Of a stretch of DNA of 64,000 nucleotides, positions 17,024 to 26,309 are shown piece after piece. Numbering within the stretch: the first letter of the stretch is position 1; every line of letters begins with the position of its first letter. Source of the DNA: Nocardioides sp. Kera G14 (GTDB lineage: Bacteria; Actinomycetota; Actinomycetes; Propionibacteriales; Nocardioidaceae); contig NZ_CP085839.1 of NCBI RefSeq assembly GCF_020715565.1, forward strand, positions 2,170,001-2,234,000. Reading direction: 5' to 3'. The notes under the pieces were generated by a model that worked only from the letters and a program-made list of their open reading frames with translations, did not search any database and was not told where the DNA came from. The translations under genes were made by a program, and so were the position numbers.

Positions 17024-17641
17024 GTGTTTGGTCGCAAGTCCGCCCCTGCTCCCACCGAGACCTCGCCGACCGGTGGCGAGACCTCGATCATGCCCAAGGC
17101 AGGGTCGGCCGGCGGCAAGGGCCGTCCCACTCCGACGCGCAAGGAGGCCGAGGCGGCACGCCTGGCGAAGGTCCGTACGCCGCGCACGCGCAAGGAGGCC
17201 GCAGCTGCCGAGCGGGCACGACGCTTCGAGTCCAGCGCCAAGATGCGCGAGGCGATGAAGACCGGCGACGAGCGCTACCTGCCCGCCCGGGACAAGGGGC
17301 CAGTGCGTCGGTTCGTGCGCGACTACGTCGACTCACGATTCACCGTTGCCGAACTGATCCTGCCGCTGCTGGTGGTCACGCTGATCATCGGCGCCGTCGG
17401 TGGCCGCGGCCAGCTCGCCGTCTTCGCGAACATGTTCATGCTGCTCCTGCTCGTCGCGACCGCAGGCAACCTCGTGATCATCAGCCTCGGCCTGCGCCGC
17501 CAGCTGATCAAGCGCTGGCCCGACGTCAACCGTCGTGGCCTCACCTACTACGCCTGCGTCCGCACCCTGCAGATGCGCTTTCTGCGCATGCCCAAGCCGC
17601 AGGTCCGGATGGGGCAGCAGCTCCCCGACTCGTATCGATAA
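17024..17641 (+). CDS. DUF3043 membrane protein
   Basis: 205 aa. A charged N-terminal half (TPTRKEAEAARLAKVRTPRTRKEA; then MREAMKTGDERYLPARDKGPVRRFVRDYVDSRF) is followed by two membrane helices (about 107-128 and 132-153) and a basic tail with MRFLRMPKPQVRMGQQ. This is the conserved actinobacterial DUF3043 family, also found near the bcc-aa3 and adoK region in mycobacteria. Function unknown. The start GTG has AGAGG 7 nt upstream, and TAGGCT at 16977-16982 may be its -10, diverging from the export operon. Confidence 0.85.
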   Translation: MFGRKSAPAPTETSPTGGETSIMPKAGSAGGKGRPTPTRKEAEAARLAKVRTPRTRKEAAAAERARRFESSAKMREAMKTGDERYLPARDKGPVRRFVRDYVDSRFTVAELILPLLVVTLIIGAVGGRGQLAVFANMFMLLLLVATAGNLVIISLGLRRQLIKRWPDVNRRGLTYYACVRTLQMRFLRMPKPQVRMGQQLPDSYR

Positions 17642-17648
17642 GAAGGGG

Positions 17649-17743
17649 CCTCGGCGCGTGCGGCCGCAAGGCGGAGGAGCGAAGCCGGCCTGGACGCGAA
17701 GCGGCCGGCGAGCGACGACAACGCCACGGACGCTCCGCCGAGG
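17649..17743. repeat. Structured dispersed repeat, copy B
   Basis: Outer arms CCTCGGCG (17649-17656) and CGCCGAGG (17736-17743) enclose an inner stem GCCGGCC (17684-17690) with GGCCGGC (17703-17709) around a 12-nt loop ending GCGAAGC, then CGACGACAACGCC. Same plan as copy A at 7202-7308. It fills the gap between two convergent genes and ends exactly at the methyltransferase stop codon. Confidence 0.65.
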
Positions 17744-18259
17744 TCACTTCTTGGCGACGATGCCGATGACCGCGGGCACCTTCTGGTCGACGATCGACAC
17801 GCGGAAGCCGGCCTTCTGCAGCTGACGTGACGCGTTCTCGACGATGGTCGGGATCTGCTCGCGGTGCGTGGATTCGTAGAAGAGGAAGACGGAGCCACCG
17901 GGCAGGAGGCGCTCGTGCAGGAGCGCGATCTCCTCGGTCGCCTCACGGACCCAGAAGAGGTTCACGTTGAAGGCGAAGACCTTGTGCAGCCGCTTCACCG
18001 GCACGCGCAGCGTGGCGAGGTCGATCTGGCGCACGGTGAGCCGGCCCGCCTCGACGTACTTCTGGCAGCGACGCTTGGTGCGGTCCACGCCGGACTCGGA
18101 GCGGTCGATCGCGAAGAGCTTGCCGGTCTCGAGCCGACTGCAGATCAGCTCCGCCCCGGCACCCGGTCCACAGCCGACTTCGAGGATGTGGTCGGTGGGG
18201 CGGACATCCATGAAGTCCACCGCCCAACGGATCCTCGCGGGGATTGTCTGCACCGGCAT
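17744..18259 (-). CDS. Class I SAM-dependent methyltransferase
   Basis: 171 aa, a compact Rossmann methyltransferase. Motif I is ILEVGCGPGAGAELIC (residues about 25-40), the acidic residue after strand 2 is FAIDRSE, and the post-II region is QIDLATLRVP. The C-terminal half is small, giving no substrate domain. Target unknown. It stands alone, convergent with DUF3043 and divergent from dapB. ATG 18259 has CAGGCT 7 nt upstream, a weak leaderless-type -10. Confidence 0.85.
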   Translation of the reverse strand: MPVQTIPARIRWAVDFMDVRPTDHILEVGCGPGAGAELICSRLETGKLFAIDRSESGVDRTKRRCQKYVEAGRLTVRQIDLATLRVPVKRLHKVFAFNVNLFWVREATEEIALLHERLLPGGSVFLFYESTHREQIPTIVENASRQLQKAGFRVSIVDQKVPAVIGIVAKK

Positions 18260-18302
18260 GTGGGCAAGCCTGCCAGATCGGGAGTAGTGGTGGTGGGACC
18301 GG

Positions 18303-18308
18303 TAGGGT
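18303..18308 (+). promoter_or_regulatory. -10 hexamer TAGGGT for dapB
   Basis: Followed by 7 nt and GTG 18316. It selects this start over in-frame codons up to 72 nt upstream. Confidence 0.6.
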
Positions 18309-18315
18309 CGCAGCC

Positions 18316-19071
18316 GTGACGAAGCTCATCCCGAAGGTCGCTGTCCTCGGTGCCCACGGCAAGCTCGGGACCGCGATCGTGACCGGATTGAAGGCCTCCG
18401 ACGTCGTCGAGGTCGTGGCCGAGGTCGGCAGCTCCGACCCGCTCCAGTCCGTCGTGGACGCAGGCGCCGACGTCGTCGTCGACGTCACCAACCCCGACGC
18501 CGTGATGGCCAACCTCGACTTCGCGATCAGTCACGGCATCCATGCCGTCGTCGGTACGACGGGATTCGACGACACGCGCTTGGCGACGCTTCGCGACCAG
18601 CTCGCCGACCGTCCGGAGGTCGGCGTCGTGATCGCGCCGAACTTCTCCCTCGGCGCTCTCCTCATGATGCGCTTCGCCGCGCTGGCCGCGCCGCACTTCG
18701 AGTCCGTGGAGATCGTCGAACTCCATCACCCGACCAAGGCCGACGCACCGAGCGGGACCGCCCGGCGTACGGCCGAACTCGTCGCGGCAGCACGTGCCGA
18801 GGCGGGACTGGGCGCCGTGCCGGACGCGACGGCTCAGGAGCTCGAGGGCGCGCGCGGTGCCGTCGTGGACGGCATCCACGTCCATGCGCTGCGGATCCGC
18901 GGGATGGTTGCCCACCAGGAGGTCGTCCTCGGAGGCCAGGGCGAGACCCTCACGATCCGGCACGACTCGATGGACCGCTCAGGCTTCGTCCCGGGAGTCC
19001 TCGCCGGCATCGCCGGCGTACGCGCCAACCCCGGCCTCACCGTGGGGCTGGAACACTTCCTGACGCTCTGA
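18316..19071 (+). CDS. dapB: 4-Hydroxy-tetrahydrodipicolinate reductase
   Basis: 251 aa. Rossmann NAD(P)H site VAVLGAHGKLG, GTTGFDD loop, and the family signature ELHHPTKADAPSGTA containing the catalytic His and Lys. It makes tetrahydrodipicolinate in lysine and diaminopimelate synthesis, needed for the cell wall. It is monocistronic here and convergent with the M16 peptidase, as in other actinobacteria. Start chosen from the N-terminal strand and the -10 hexamer. Confidence 0.95.
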   Translation: MTKLIPKVAVLGAHGKLGTAIVTGLKASDVVEVVAEVGSSDPLQSVVDAGADVVVDVTNPDAVMANLDFAISHGIHAVVGTTGFDDTRLATLRDQLADRPEVGVVIAPNFSLGALLMMRFAALAAPHFESVEIVELHHPTKADAPSGTARRTAELVAAARAEAGLGAVPDATAQELEGARGAVVDGIHVHALRIRGMVAHQEVVLGGQGETLTIRHDSMDRSGFVPGVLAGIAGVRANPGLTVGLEHFLTL

Positions 19072-19088
19072 CCCCGGATTCGGGGTCA
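19069..19088. terminator. Bidirectional hairpin made of both stop codons
   Basis: TGACCCCG (19069-19076), GATT loop, CGGGGTCA (19081-19088). The left arm begins with the dapB TGA, the right arm ends with the complement of the M16 gene TGA. Confidence 0.6.
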
Positions 19089-20387
19089 GGGGGCGACGAC
19101 GGCCAACAGCTCCGGCTTCGAGAAGACTTCGGCGGTGATGGCGCGGCAGTCCTCGAGCGTGACGGCCTGGATCCGGTCCAGGACGTCGTCGATCGAGAGG
19201 GTCTCGGCGTGGGTCAGCTCGGCCTTGCCGAGGCGCGACATCCGCGAGGCGGAGTCCTCGAGGCCGAGCACCAGTCCCCCGCGCAGCTGGCCCTTGCACA
19301 TCGCCAGCTCCGCCTCGGTGATGCCGTCAGCCGCCAGCCGCCGCAGCTCCTCGCGTACGACAGCCAGCGACTCGTCCACCTTCGCCGGGAGGCAGCCCAG
19401 GGCGACGCCGACGAGACCCGTCTCCGCGTGGGATGAGGCGAAGGAGTAGACGGAGTAGGCCAGGCCGCGCCGCTCACGGATCTCCTGGAAGAGGCGCGAC
19501 GAGGTGCCCCCACCGAGTGCCGTGGTCACGATCGACAGCGCGAAGCGGCGATCGTCGTCACGCGGCAGGCCCTCCATGCCGAGCACGAGGTTGACCTGCT
19601 CGAACGGCTTGCGCACGCGGACCTCGCCGGGCTGCACCGCGACCGGGTCGCCGGCACGGCACAGCTGCGGGGTCGACGTACCGTCGAGGAAGCCGCCGGC
19701 GCCGAAGGCCGCGGCCACCTGGGCGACGACGTCGTCATGGCGCAGGTTGCCCGCCACCGCGACGACCATCGCGTCGGACCGGTAGTGGTCGCGGTAGAAC
19801 TGGAAGATCTGCTCACGGCTCAACGCCGTGATCGACTCAACGGTGCCTGCGATGCCGCGGCCCAGCGGCGTCTCGGCACCCCACGCCTGGGCGGCGAAGA
19901 GGTTGTGCACCACGTCGTCGGGGTCGTCGTCGTGCATGGCGATCTCGTCGAGGATCACCTCACGCTCGGCCTCGACGTCCTCCGCCGTCAGCAATGAGGA
20001 CGTGATCATGTCGCCGAGCACGTCGATCGCCATCGGCAGGTCCTCGTCGAGGACCCGCGCGTGGAAGACCGTGTACTCCTTGGCGGTGTAGGCGTTGAAC
20101 TCCCCGCCGACCTCGTCGAGGGCGAGGGAGATCTCCAGCGCGGACCGCGTCGGCGTGCCCTTGAAGAGCAGGTGCTCGAGGAAGTGGGAGCAGCCGTGCA
20201 GGCTGCTTCCGTCGACTGTCGTCGACTCGTCGCGCGAGCCGACGCCCACCCAGACCCCGACAGCAGCCGAGCGCACGCCGGCCATCTCCTCCGTGACGAC
20301 CCGAAGGCCGCTGGGGAGAGTGGTCCGGCGCACGCCCGGCGACAACTCGGCGGTCACGGCACCCGGGGTGCTGACCGCGTCACTCAC
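19086..20387 (-). CDS. M16 family zinc metallopeptidase (processing-peptidase type)
   Basis: 433 aa. Zn motif HFLEH (His68, Glu71, His72) in [12 protein letters not shown], with the third ligand in the following acidic helix ([16 protein letters not shown]). A second, inactive M16 half follows, with the R/Y-type element [12 protein letters not shown]. It matches the actinobacterial PepR type encoded next to pnp. Likely cytoplasmic; physiological substrate unknown. The GTG overlaps the pnp stop (GTGA), so it is coupled to pnp. Confidence 0.92.
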   Translation of the reverse strand: MSDAVSTPGAVTAELSPGVRRTTLPSGLRVVTEEMAGVRSAAVGVWVGVGSRDESTTVDGSSLHGCSHFLEHLLFKGTPTRSALEISLALDEVGGEFNAYTAKEYTVFHARVLDEDLPMAIDVLGDMITSSLLTAEDVEAEREVILDEIAMHDDDPDDVVHNLFAAQAWGAETPLGRGIAGTVESITALSREQIFQFYRDHYRSDAMVVAVAGNLRHDDVVAQVAAAFGAGGFLDGTSTPQLCRAGDPVAVQPGEVRVRKPFEQVNLVLGMEGLPRDDDRRFALSIVTTALGGGTSSRLFQEIRERRGLAYSVYSFASSHAETGLVGVALGCLPAKVDESLAVVREELRRLAADGITEAELAMCKGQLRGGLVLGLEDSASRMSRLGKAELTHAETLSIDDVLDRIQAVTLEDCRAITAEVFSKPELLAVVAP

Positions 20388-22615
20388 TCTTCGGTCGAAC
20401 CCTCAGCCTCGGCGGGTGCCGCGGCACCCTCGGCCTCCTCGACCACGGGGGCCAGGGAGAGCTTGCCGCGGTCGTCGATCTCGACGATCTCGACCTGGAT
20501 CTTCTGGCCGACCTCGACGACGTCGTCCACGGACTCCACGCGCTTGCCGTCGTTGAGGGCCCGCAGCTTGGTGATGTGGAGCAGGCCGTCCTTGCCCGGA
20601 AGCAGGGAGACGAAGGCACCGAAGTTGGTGGTCTTCACGACGGTGCCGAGGTACTTCTCGCCGATCTCCGGCATCGTCGGGTTGGCGATCGCGTTGACCG
20701 CGGCACGCGCAGCCTCGGCAGCGTCGCCGTTGGTGGCGCCGATGTAGACGGTGCCGTCGTCCTCGATCGAGATCGTGGCGCCGGTGTCCTCCTGGATCTG
20801 GTTGATCACCTTGCCCTTCGGGCCGATGACCTCGCCGATCTTGTCCACGGGGACCTTGACGGAGATGATGCGCGGCGCGTGGGCCGACATCTCCTCCGGG
20901 CCGCTGATGGCCTCGTTCATGACCTCGAGGATCGCCGCGCGGGCGTCCTTGGCCTGGTTGAGCGCGGCGGCGAGGACCTCGGCCGGGATGCCGTCCAGCT
21001 TGGTGTCGAGCTGGAGGGCCGTGACGAACTCCGGCGTGCCGGCGACCTTGAAGTCCATGTCACCGAAGGCGTCCTCGGCACCGAGGATGTCGGTCAGCGC
21101 GACGTACGTCGTCTCGCCGTCGACCTCGCCGGAGATGAGACCCATGGCGATGCCGGCCACGGGAGCCTTGAGCGGCACACCGGCCTGGAGCAGCGACAGG
21201 GTCGACGCGCAGACCGAGCCCATCGAGGTCGAGCCGTTGGAGCCCATGGCCTCGGAAAGCTGGCGGATGGCGTAGGGGAAGGTCTCGCGGTCCGGGATGA
21301 CCGGGAGGAGGGCGCGACGCGCGAGGGCGCCGTGACCGATCTCGCGGCGCTTCGGGGAGCCGACGCGGCCGGTCTCGCCGGTGGAGAACGGCGGGAAGAT
21401 GTACTTGTGCATGTAGCGCCGGTGGGTCTCCGGCGACAGCGTGTCGAGCTGCTGCTCCATCTTGAGCATGTCGAGAGTGGTGACGCCGAGGATCTGGGTC
21501 TCGCCACGCTCGAAGAGGGCCGAGCCGTGGACGCGCGGAACGACCTCGACCTCGGCGTGCAGCGGACGGATGTCGGAGAGGCCACGACCGTCGATGCGGA
21601 CCTTGTCGCGCAGGACGCGCTCGCGCACGACCTTCTTGTTGAGCGAGCGGAAAGCCGCACCGATCTCGCCCTCGCGGCCCTCGAACTGGCCACCGATCTG
21701 GTCGAGCAGGGAGGCCTTGATCTCGTCGAGCTTGGCCTCCCGCTCCTGCTTGTCACCGATCGTCATCGCCTCGGCGGTCGGGGCGAGGACGGCGGCCTCG
21801 ACGGCGGCGTACACGTCGTCCTGGTAGTCGAGGAAGATCGGGAACTCGGCGACCGGCTTGGCGGCCTGCTTGGCGAGCTCCGCCTGGGCCTCGACGAGCT
21901 GCTTGATGAACGGCTTGGCAGCGTCGAGGCCGGAGGCGACGACGGGCTCGGTCGGCGCCTGGGCGCCACCGGCGATGAGGTCGAAGACCTGCTCGGTGGC
22001 CTCGGCCTCGACCATCATGACGGCGACGTCGCCGGTCTCGGTGACGCGGCCGGCGACGACCATGTCGAAGACGGCGTTCTCGAGCTGGCTGTGGGTCGGG
22101 AAGGCGACCCACTGGCCGTCGATGAGGGCGACGCGCACGCCGCCGACCGGGCCGGAGAACGGCAGGCCGGAGAGCTGGGTCGACATCGACGCGGCGTTGA
22201 TCGCCAGCACGTCGTAGGGGTGGTCGGGGTTGAGCGCCATCACAGTGATGACGACCTGGACCTCGTTGCGCAGACCCTTCTTGAAGGTCGGGCGCAGCGG
22301 GCGGTCGATCAGGCGGCAGGCCAGGATGGCGTCCTCGCCGGGACGACCCTCGCTGCGGAAGAAGGAGCCGGGGATCTTGCCCGCGGCGTACATCCGCTCC
22401 TCGACGTCGATCGTGAGGGGGAAGAAGTCGAAGTGGTCCTTCGGCTGCTTGGAGACGGTGGTGGCGCTCAGCAGCATGGTGTCGTCGTCGAGGTAGGCGG
22501 TCACCGAACCGGCGGCCTGACGGGCGAGGAGGCCCGTCTCGAACTTGACGGTGCGCTTGCCGAACTTGCCGTTGTCGAGAACGGTCTCGACGGCAGAGAT
22601 GACGGGTTCAGTCAC
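20384..22615 (-). CDS. pnp: Polyribonucleotide nucleotidyltransferase (PNPase)
   Basis: 743 aa. Two RNase PH cores (about 20-150 and 330-470), the joining helical domain, KH domain with [12 protein letters not shown] (about 600-660) and C-terminal S1 domain ([26 protein letters not shown]). The Asp-rich catalytic segment is MDFKVAGT after LGAEDAFGD. It degrades RNA 3' to 5' with phosphate. It lies downstream of rpsO as in most bacteria; a strong hairpin (22707-22739) and an A-rich leader separate them. Starts at GTG 22615 after AAGAGAAC. Confidence 0.97.
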   Translation of the reverse strand: MTEPVISAVETVLDNGKFGKRTVKFETGLLARQAAGSVTAYLDDDTMLLSATTVSKQPKDHFDFFPLTIDVEERMYAAGKIPGSFFRSEGRPGEDAILACRLIDRPLRPTFKKGLRNEVQVVITVMALNPDHPYDVLAINAASMSTQLSGLPFSGPVGGVRVALIDGQWVAFPTHSQLENAVFDMVVAGRVTETGDVAVMMVEAEATEQVFDLIAGGAQAPTEPVVASGLDAAKPFIKQLVEAQAELAKQAAKPVAEFPIFLDYQDDVYAAVEAAVLAPTAEAMTIGDKQEREAKLDEIKASLLDQIGGQFEGREGEIGAAFRSLNKKVVRERVLRDKVRIDGRGLSDIRPLHAEVEVVPRVHGSALFERGETQILGVTTLDMLKMEQQLDTLSPETHRRYMHKYIFPPFSTGETGRVGSPKRREIGHGALARRALLPVIPDRETFPYAIRQLSEAMGSNGSTSMGSVCASTLSLLQAGVPLKAPVAGIAMGLISGEVDGETTYVALTDILGAEDAFGDMDFKVAGTPEFVTALQLDTKLDGIPAEVLAAALNQAKDARAAILEVMNEAISGPEEMSAHAPRIISVKVPVDKIGEVIGPKGKVINQIQEDTGATISIEDDGTVYIGATNGDAAEAARAAVNAIANPTMPEIGEKYLGTVVKTTNFGAFVSLLPGKDGLLHITKLRALNDGKRVESVDDVVEVGQKIQVEIVEIDDRGKLSLAPVVEEAEGAAAPAEAEGSTEE

Positions 22616-22660
22616 AGTGTTCTCTTTTTTCTTACGGCGGACGCTCGTCTGTTTTTGCGC
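22616..22660 (-). promoter_or_regulatory. A-rich pnp leader
   Basis: On the mRNA strand this segment has runs of 5 and 6 A (GCAAAAACAG; GTAAGAAAAAAGAG) in an otherwise very GC-rich genome, directly before the pnp GTG. It could be an unstructured ribosome or nuclease entry site. Confidence 0.35.
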
Positions 22661-22706
22661 CCGCGAATTGGACTCTCGAATATCGCGTTCCAGCCTACAA
22701 GCACGA

Positions 22707-22739
22707 CACCCCCGGCACCGAATGACGGTGCCGGGGGTG
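22707..22739 (-). terminator. Strong hairpin between rpsO and pnp
   Basis: A 14-bp stem (22707-22720 with 22726-22739) and 5-nt loop, 31 nt after the rpsO stop. No U-run follows on the minus strand, so it may attenuate or protect rpsO mRNA rather than stop all transcription into pnp. Confidence 0.7.
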
Positions 22740-22770
22740 CCGGACTAAGCGAAGACTGCGATCAAGAAGA

Positions 22771-23046
22771 TCAGCGACGCAGGCCGAGGCGCTCGATGAT
22801 GCTGCGGTAGCGGTTGATGTCCGACTTCTGCAGGTAGTTGAGCAGGCGACGACGCTGACCCACGAGCAGGAGCAGACCACGACGGCTGTGGTGGTCGTGC
22901 TTGTGCTGCTTGAGGTGCTCGGTGAGGTGCGCGATGCGGTGCGAGAGCAGCGCGATCTGCACCTCGGGCGAGCCGGTGTCGCCCTCAGACTTGCCGTACT
23001 CGGCGACGATCTTCTTCTTGGTCTCCGCGTCAGTACCGATAGACAT
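22771..23046 (-). CDS. rpsO: 30S ribosomal protein S15
   Basis: 91 aa. Helical S15 with the rRNA-binding motifs [17 protein letters not shown] and [29 protein letters not shown] platform protein binding 16S rRNA helices 20-22. AAGGAG lies 8 nt before the ATG. It is expressed from a well-formed promoter with a 120-nt leader. Confidence 0.98.
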   Translation of the reverse strand: MSIGTDAETKKKIVAEYGKSEGDTGSPEVQIALLSHRIAHLTEHLKQHKHDHHSRRGLLLLVGQRRRLLNYLQKSDINRYRSIIERLGLRR

Positions 23047-23146
23047 ACTGGCGACTCCTTATCCCCCATTGCTGGGCCTCGTTGCACGGCGCGCCCGGGC
23101 CTGTTCACCGGGGCACTCTTGATCCGTGGCCGTTCGACGGCATGTC

Positions 23147-23162
23147 GCCTGCCTCTGCAGGC
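23147..23162 (-). promoter_or_regulatory. Hairpin at the 5' end of the rpsO leader
   Basis: GCCTGC (23147-23152), CTCT, GCAGGC (23157-23162). It would form just after the transcript start, a possible part of an S15 autoregulatory leader. Confidence 0.35.
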
Positions 23163-23173
23163 AACCGGAGAAG

Positions 23174-23202
23174 ATTATCAGCGCTGCGACGTTCGGACCC
23201 AA
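23174..23202 (-). promoter_or_regulatory. rpsO promoter (TTGGGT, 17 nt, GATAAT)
   Basis: -35 TTGGGT (23197-23202) and -10 GATAAT (23174-23179) with ideal 17-nt spacing. The transcript would start near 23167 with a leader of about 120 nt. Confidence 0.65.
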
Positions 23203-23237
23203 TCCGCCGGTGCGAACCATCAGGCAGGATGGCGCCC

Positions 23238-23939
23238 ATGCACGTCGTACGTCGTCTCGGACCCATGCTCGTGGCGCTGGTCGCCCTGGTCGCAATCGCG
23301 CCGCTGCCCTCGGCCACCGCGGCCACTCCGGCCGCTGACGTCGCCACCTTCGCGACGAAGGTGCCGGCGACCACGACCCAGGTGGTGCGCACGATCTCCT
23401 CGCACCGCTGGTGCACGCAGATCTACTGCACCGTGACGCAGGCCTGGCAGAAGAACGCCACCGGGACATGGACGCTGGTGCGGGAGATGCGCTCGGTGAT
23501 CGCGCCGCGCGGCTGGGGCAAGCAGCGCGAGGGTGACATGCACTCCCCCGTCGGTGTCTTCGACATCGCGGTCACCTTCACCACGTCCCACCGTGTGGGC
23601 GCGATGCCGTGGAAGCGCCGCAAGGCGACGTCGGCCGTCCCGACCGGAGGGCCGAACTACAACTCGTGGGTCGAGGTCCCCGGCCGTCGCTCCGGCAACC
23701 GGCCGTCGATGCGCTACGGCTTCATCACCAGCTACAACAACTTCCGTCTGCACCCCGGCCGTGGGCCGAAGCCCGTTCCCGGCAAGGGCAGCGGGATCTT
23801 CTACCACACCTCGCCGTCCAAGGCCCGGGCGTGGAAGCCGACCGAGGGCTGCACGCAGTTGGGCGTCCCGGCCCAGATGAAGTGGCTGCTGAAGTGGCTC
23901 AAGCCGGCCGCCCACCCGAAGGTGGTCCAGCAGCTCTGA
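23238..23939 (+). CDS. Exported L,D-transpeptidase-like (YkuD-type) protein
   Basis: 233 aa. Signal peptide (MHVVRRLGPMLVALVALVAIAPLPSATAA split: basic start, hydrophobic core, cleavage near ATA-AT). The C-terminal half has GDMHSPVGVFDI, a short GIFYHTS strand and PTEGCTQLGVP, matching the His and catalytic Cys of YkuD-type L,D-transpeptidases that cross-link peptidoglycan or attach proteins to it. The spacing differs from the classical SHGC form, so activity is inferred. ATG 23238 is favoured (CAGGAT 7 nt upstream); ATG 23229 adds three residues. Divergent from rpsO. Confidence 0.72.
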   Translation: MHVVRRLGPMLVALVALVAIAPLPSATAATPAADVATFATKVPATTTQVVRTISSHRWCTQIYCTVTQAWQKNATGTWTLVREMRSVIAPRGWGKQREGDMHSPVGVFDIAVTFTTSHRVGAMPWKRRKATSAVPTGGPNYNSWVEVPGRRSGNRPSMRYGFITSYNNFRLHPGRGPKPVPGKGSGIFYHTSPSKARAWKPTEGCTQLGVPAQMKWLLKWLKPAAHPKVVQQL

Positions 23940-23954
23940 GCCTGCGCGCCGCTC

Positions 23955-24902
23955 TCAGAGCTCGAGGACGCGGCGGGTGTCCTCGACGTCCGCGGTGATC
24001 TGCTCGATGAGCGGGTCGACACCGGTGTAGGCGACCTGACCGCGCAGGTGGTCGACGAACTCGACCTGGACCTCGACGCCGTAGAGCTCGAGGTCGGTGC
24101 GGTCGAGCACATAGGACTCGACGCGACGACCGACGACACCCTCGAAGGTCGGGTTGGTACCGACGCTGATGGCCGCCGGGAAGCGCTCGCCGGTGTCGAG
24201 ACGGGTCAGCCAACCGGCGTACACGCCGTCCGGCGGCACTGCGTCGAGGGCCTCGGTCGGGACGTTGGCGGTCGGGAAGCCGAGCTCCCGGCCGCGCTGG
24301 TCGCCCTGGACCACCACGCCCCGGACGGCATAGGGACGGCCCAGCGCCTCAGCGGCACCGGCGACGTCCCCGGCGGCGATGCAGGTGCGCACATAGGTCG
24401 AGGACCAGACCTGCGGTCCGCCGTCGAGCGGCACCGCGGTGACCTCGAAGTCATGTCCGGCACCGAAGTCGGCCAGGCATCCGACGTCGCCGGAGGCCTT
24501 CTGGCCATACCGGAAGTTGGCGCCGACGACGACGTAGGCGGCATGCAACGCATCCACCAGCACCCGCTGGGCGAAGTCATCGGCGGACCAGGACGCCATC
24601 TCGCGATCGAACGGCAGCGCGAGGACGGCGTCGGCGCCATAGTGCACGAGCAGCTCGGCGCGGTGCTCGAGCGAGGTGAGCGTCGTGGGCGCGTGCTCGG
24701 GGCGTAGGACGGCCATCGGGTGCGGCGCGAACGTCACGGCGACGAGCGTGAGCCCGTCGGTGTCGGCGCGGGCGCGGGCGGTGGCCAGCACGTGCTGATG
24801 GCCCCGGTGGACCCCGTCGAAGTTGCCGATGACGACTGCCGTGCGGCCCAGATCGGCCGGCACCTCGTCGAGCGCATGCCACAACGTCACGTCGGCCACC
24901 AT
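23955..24902 (-). CDS. ribF: Bifunctional riboflavin kinase / FAD synthetase
   Basis: 315 aa. N-terminal nucleotidyltransferase with IGNFDGVHRGHQ and WSSTYVR, then the flavokinase domain with GRELGFPTANV and GTNPTFEG. It converts riboflavin to FMN and FAD. Last gene of the truB-side operon, starting 10 nt after the truB stop. No FMN riboswitch is visible upstream, as expected inside an operon. Confidence 0.96.
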   Translation of the reverse strand: MVADVTLWHALDEVPADLGRTAVVIGNFDGVHRGHQHVLATARARADTDGLTLVAVTFAPHPMAVLRPEHAPTTLTSLEHRAELLVHYGADAVLALPFDREMASWSADDFAQRVLVDALHAAYVVVGANFRYGQKASGDVGCLADFGAGHDFEVTAVPLDGGPQVWSSTYVRTCIAAGDVAGAAEALGRPYAVRGVVVQGDQRGRELGFPTANVPTEALDAVPPDGVYAGWLTRLDTGERFPAAISVGTNPTFEGVVGRRVESYVLDRTDLELYGVEVQVEFVDHLRGQVAYTGVDPLIEQITADVEDTRRVLEL

Positions 24903-24912
24903 ATCCAGTGGC

Positions 24913-25809
24913 TCAGCCGACGAAGACGGCGGTGGGTCGGGCCGTGGACGGGCCGGCGGGCTCGTAGAGCGCCAGGAACTCGCCGCTCGGCGCGAAGACG
25001 GCGGTCAGGGAGTCGATCGCGATCGGGAGCTTGCGCCCGTAGCGGACCTCCCGCTCCTGGTCGTCGACCAGCTCGTACGCCGGGAATGCTGCCCGTGCCG
25101 CATCACTGATCGGCAGCATCTCGAAGGACTCGGTCAGCTGCTCGACCGTCCGCGCGTCGTCGAGCGTGTAGGGACCGACGGCGGTGCGGCGGAGCGCGGT
25201 GAGGTGACCGCCGACGCCGAGGAGTGCACCGACGTCGCGGGCGATGGCTCGGATGTACGTGCCGGAGCTGCAGCGCACCGAGATGTCGACGTCGATGGTC
25301 TCGTCGGGCCCTCCGGACGACGAGGACGCGCGGACGTCGTGGACGGCCAGCTCGTGGATCGTCACCGGACGGGCCTTGAGCTCGACCTCGACGCCTTCGC
25401 GGGCGAGGGCATAGGCCCGCTTGCCGTCCACCTTGATCGCGCTGACCTTCGTCGGAACCTGCTCGATGTCTCCGACCTGTGAGGCGAAGGCGTCGCGGAT
25501 CGCTGCCTCGAGCAGGTGCGACGCGGACGTGACGCTGAGGGTCTCTCCCTCCGCGTCGTCCGTCGTGGTCGAGGCACCGAGGCGGACGGTGGCGTCATAC
25601 GACTTCTCGGTCAGCATCAGGTGCCCGAGGAGGCGGGTCGCGCGCTCGACGCCGAGGACGAGCACTCCGGTCGCCATCGGGTCGAGGGTGCCGGCGTGGC
25701 CGACCTTGCGGGTGCCGGCGAGACGACGGACCCGGGCCACGACATCGTGGGATGTCAAGCCCGGGCCCTTGTCGACGATCACCAGCCCGGAGGGCAAGGC
25801 GCTAGTCAC
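24913..25809 (-). CDS. truB: tRNA pseudouridine(55) synthase TruB
   Basis: 298 aa. Opening [17 protein letters not shown], catalytic Asp in [15 protein letters not shown], and [13 protein letters not shown]. It makes pseudouridine 55 in the T-loop of tRNAs. Its start overlaps the rbfA stop by 4 nt. In many actinobacteria a DHH phosphoesterase gene lies between rbfA and truB; here it does not. Confidence 0.96.
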   Translation of the reverse strand: MTSALPSGLVIVDKGPGLTSHDVVARVRRLAGTRKVGHAGTLDPMATGVLVLGVERATRLLGHLMLTEKSYDATVRLGASTTTDDAEGETLSVTSASHLLEAAIRDAFASQVGDIEQVPTKVSAIKVDGKRAYALAREGVEVELKARPVTIHELAVHDVRASSSSGGPDETIDVDISVRCSSGTYIRAIARDVGALLGVGGHLTALRRTAVGPYTLDDARTVEQLTESFEMLPISDAARAAFPAYELVDDQEREVRYGRKLPIAIDSLTAVFAPSGEFLALYEPAGPSTARPTAVFVG

Positions 25810-26285
25810 TCCTCATCGTCACCGTCGAGCTCGTCGCCGTCCTCATCGAAGTCGTCGTCCTCATCGAGGTCGCGCGGCTTCTTGTAGGGGTCGGCGTCGC
25901 CGGCGTACTGCTCCACCCGGGCCGCCGCCACCGCGTCGTCCTGCGCCTTGGCCCGCGCGAGCACCTCGTCGAGGTGCCGCGCGGTCTCGGGCAGGGCGTC
26001 GTGGTGGAACTCGAGGGTCGGCGCGTGCCGCATCCCGAGCTGCTTGGCGACCTCGGACCGGATGAGTCCCTTCGCCGACTCGAGCGCCGCCGCGGTGCTC
26101 GCGAGCTCGGTCGGGTCGTCGCTCATCGCGGTGTAGAAGATCGACGCCTGCTGGGAGTCGCCGGAGACCCGGACGTCGGTCACGGTGACGAAACCGAGAC
26201 GCGGGTCCTTGATCCGGCGCTCCAGCATCTGGGCGACGATCACCTGGATGCGGTCCGCGATCTTGCGAGCGCGTGGACTGGCCAT
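25806..26285 (-). CDS. rbfA: Ribosome-binding factor A
   Basis: 159 aa. KH-like RbfA fold with [39 protein letters not shown] and [14 protein letters not shown], plus an acidic C-terminal tail of about 35 residues ([19 protein letters not shown]) common in actinobacteria. A 30S maturation factor needed for 16S 5'-end processing. Starts 24 nt after infB. Confidence 0.95.
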   Translation of the reverse strand: MASPRARKIADRIQVIVAQMLERRIKDPRLGFVTVTDVRVSGDSQQASIFYTAMSDDPTELASTAAALESAKGLIRSEVAKQLGMRHAPTLEFHHDALPETARHLDEVLARAKAQDDAVAAARVEQYAGDADPYKKPRDLDEDDDFDEDGDELDGDDEE

Positions 26286-26309
26286 GGCGTACCTACCTTG
26301 GGGATTCGA

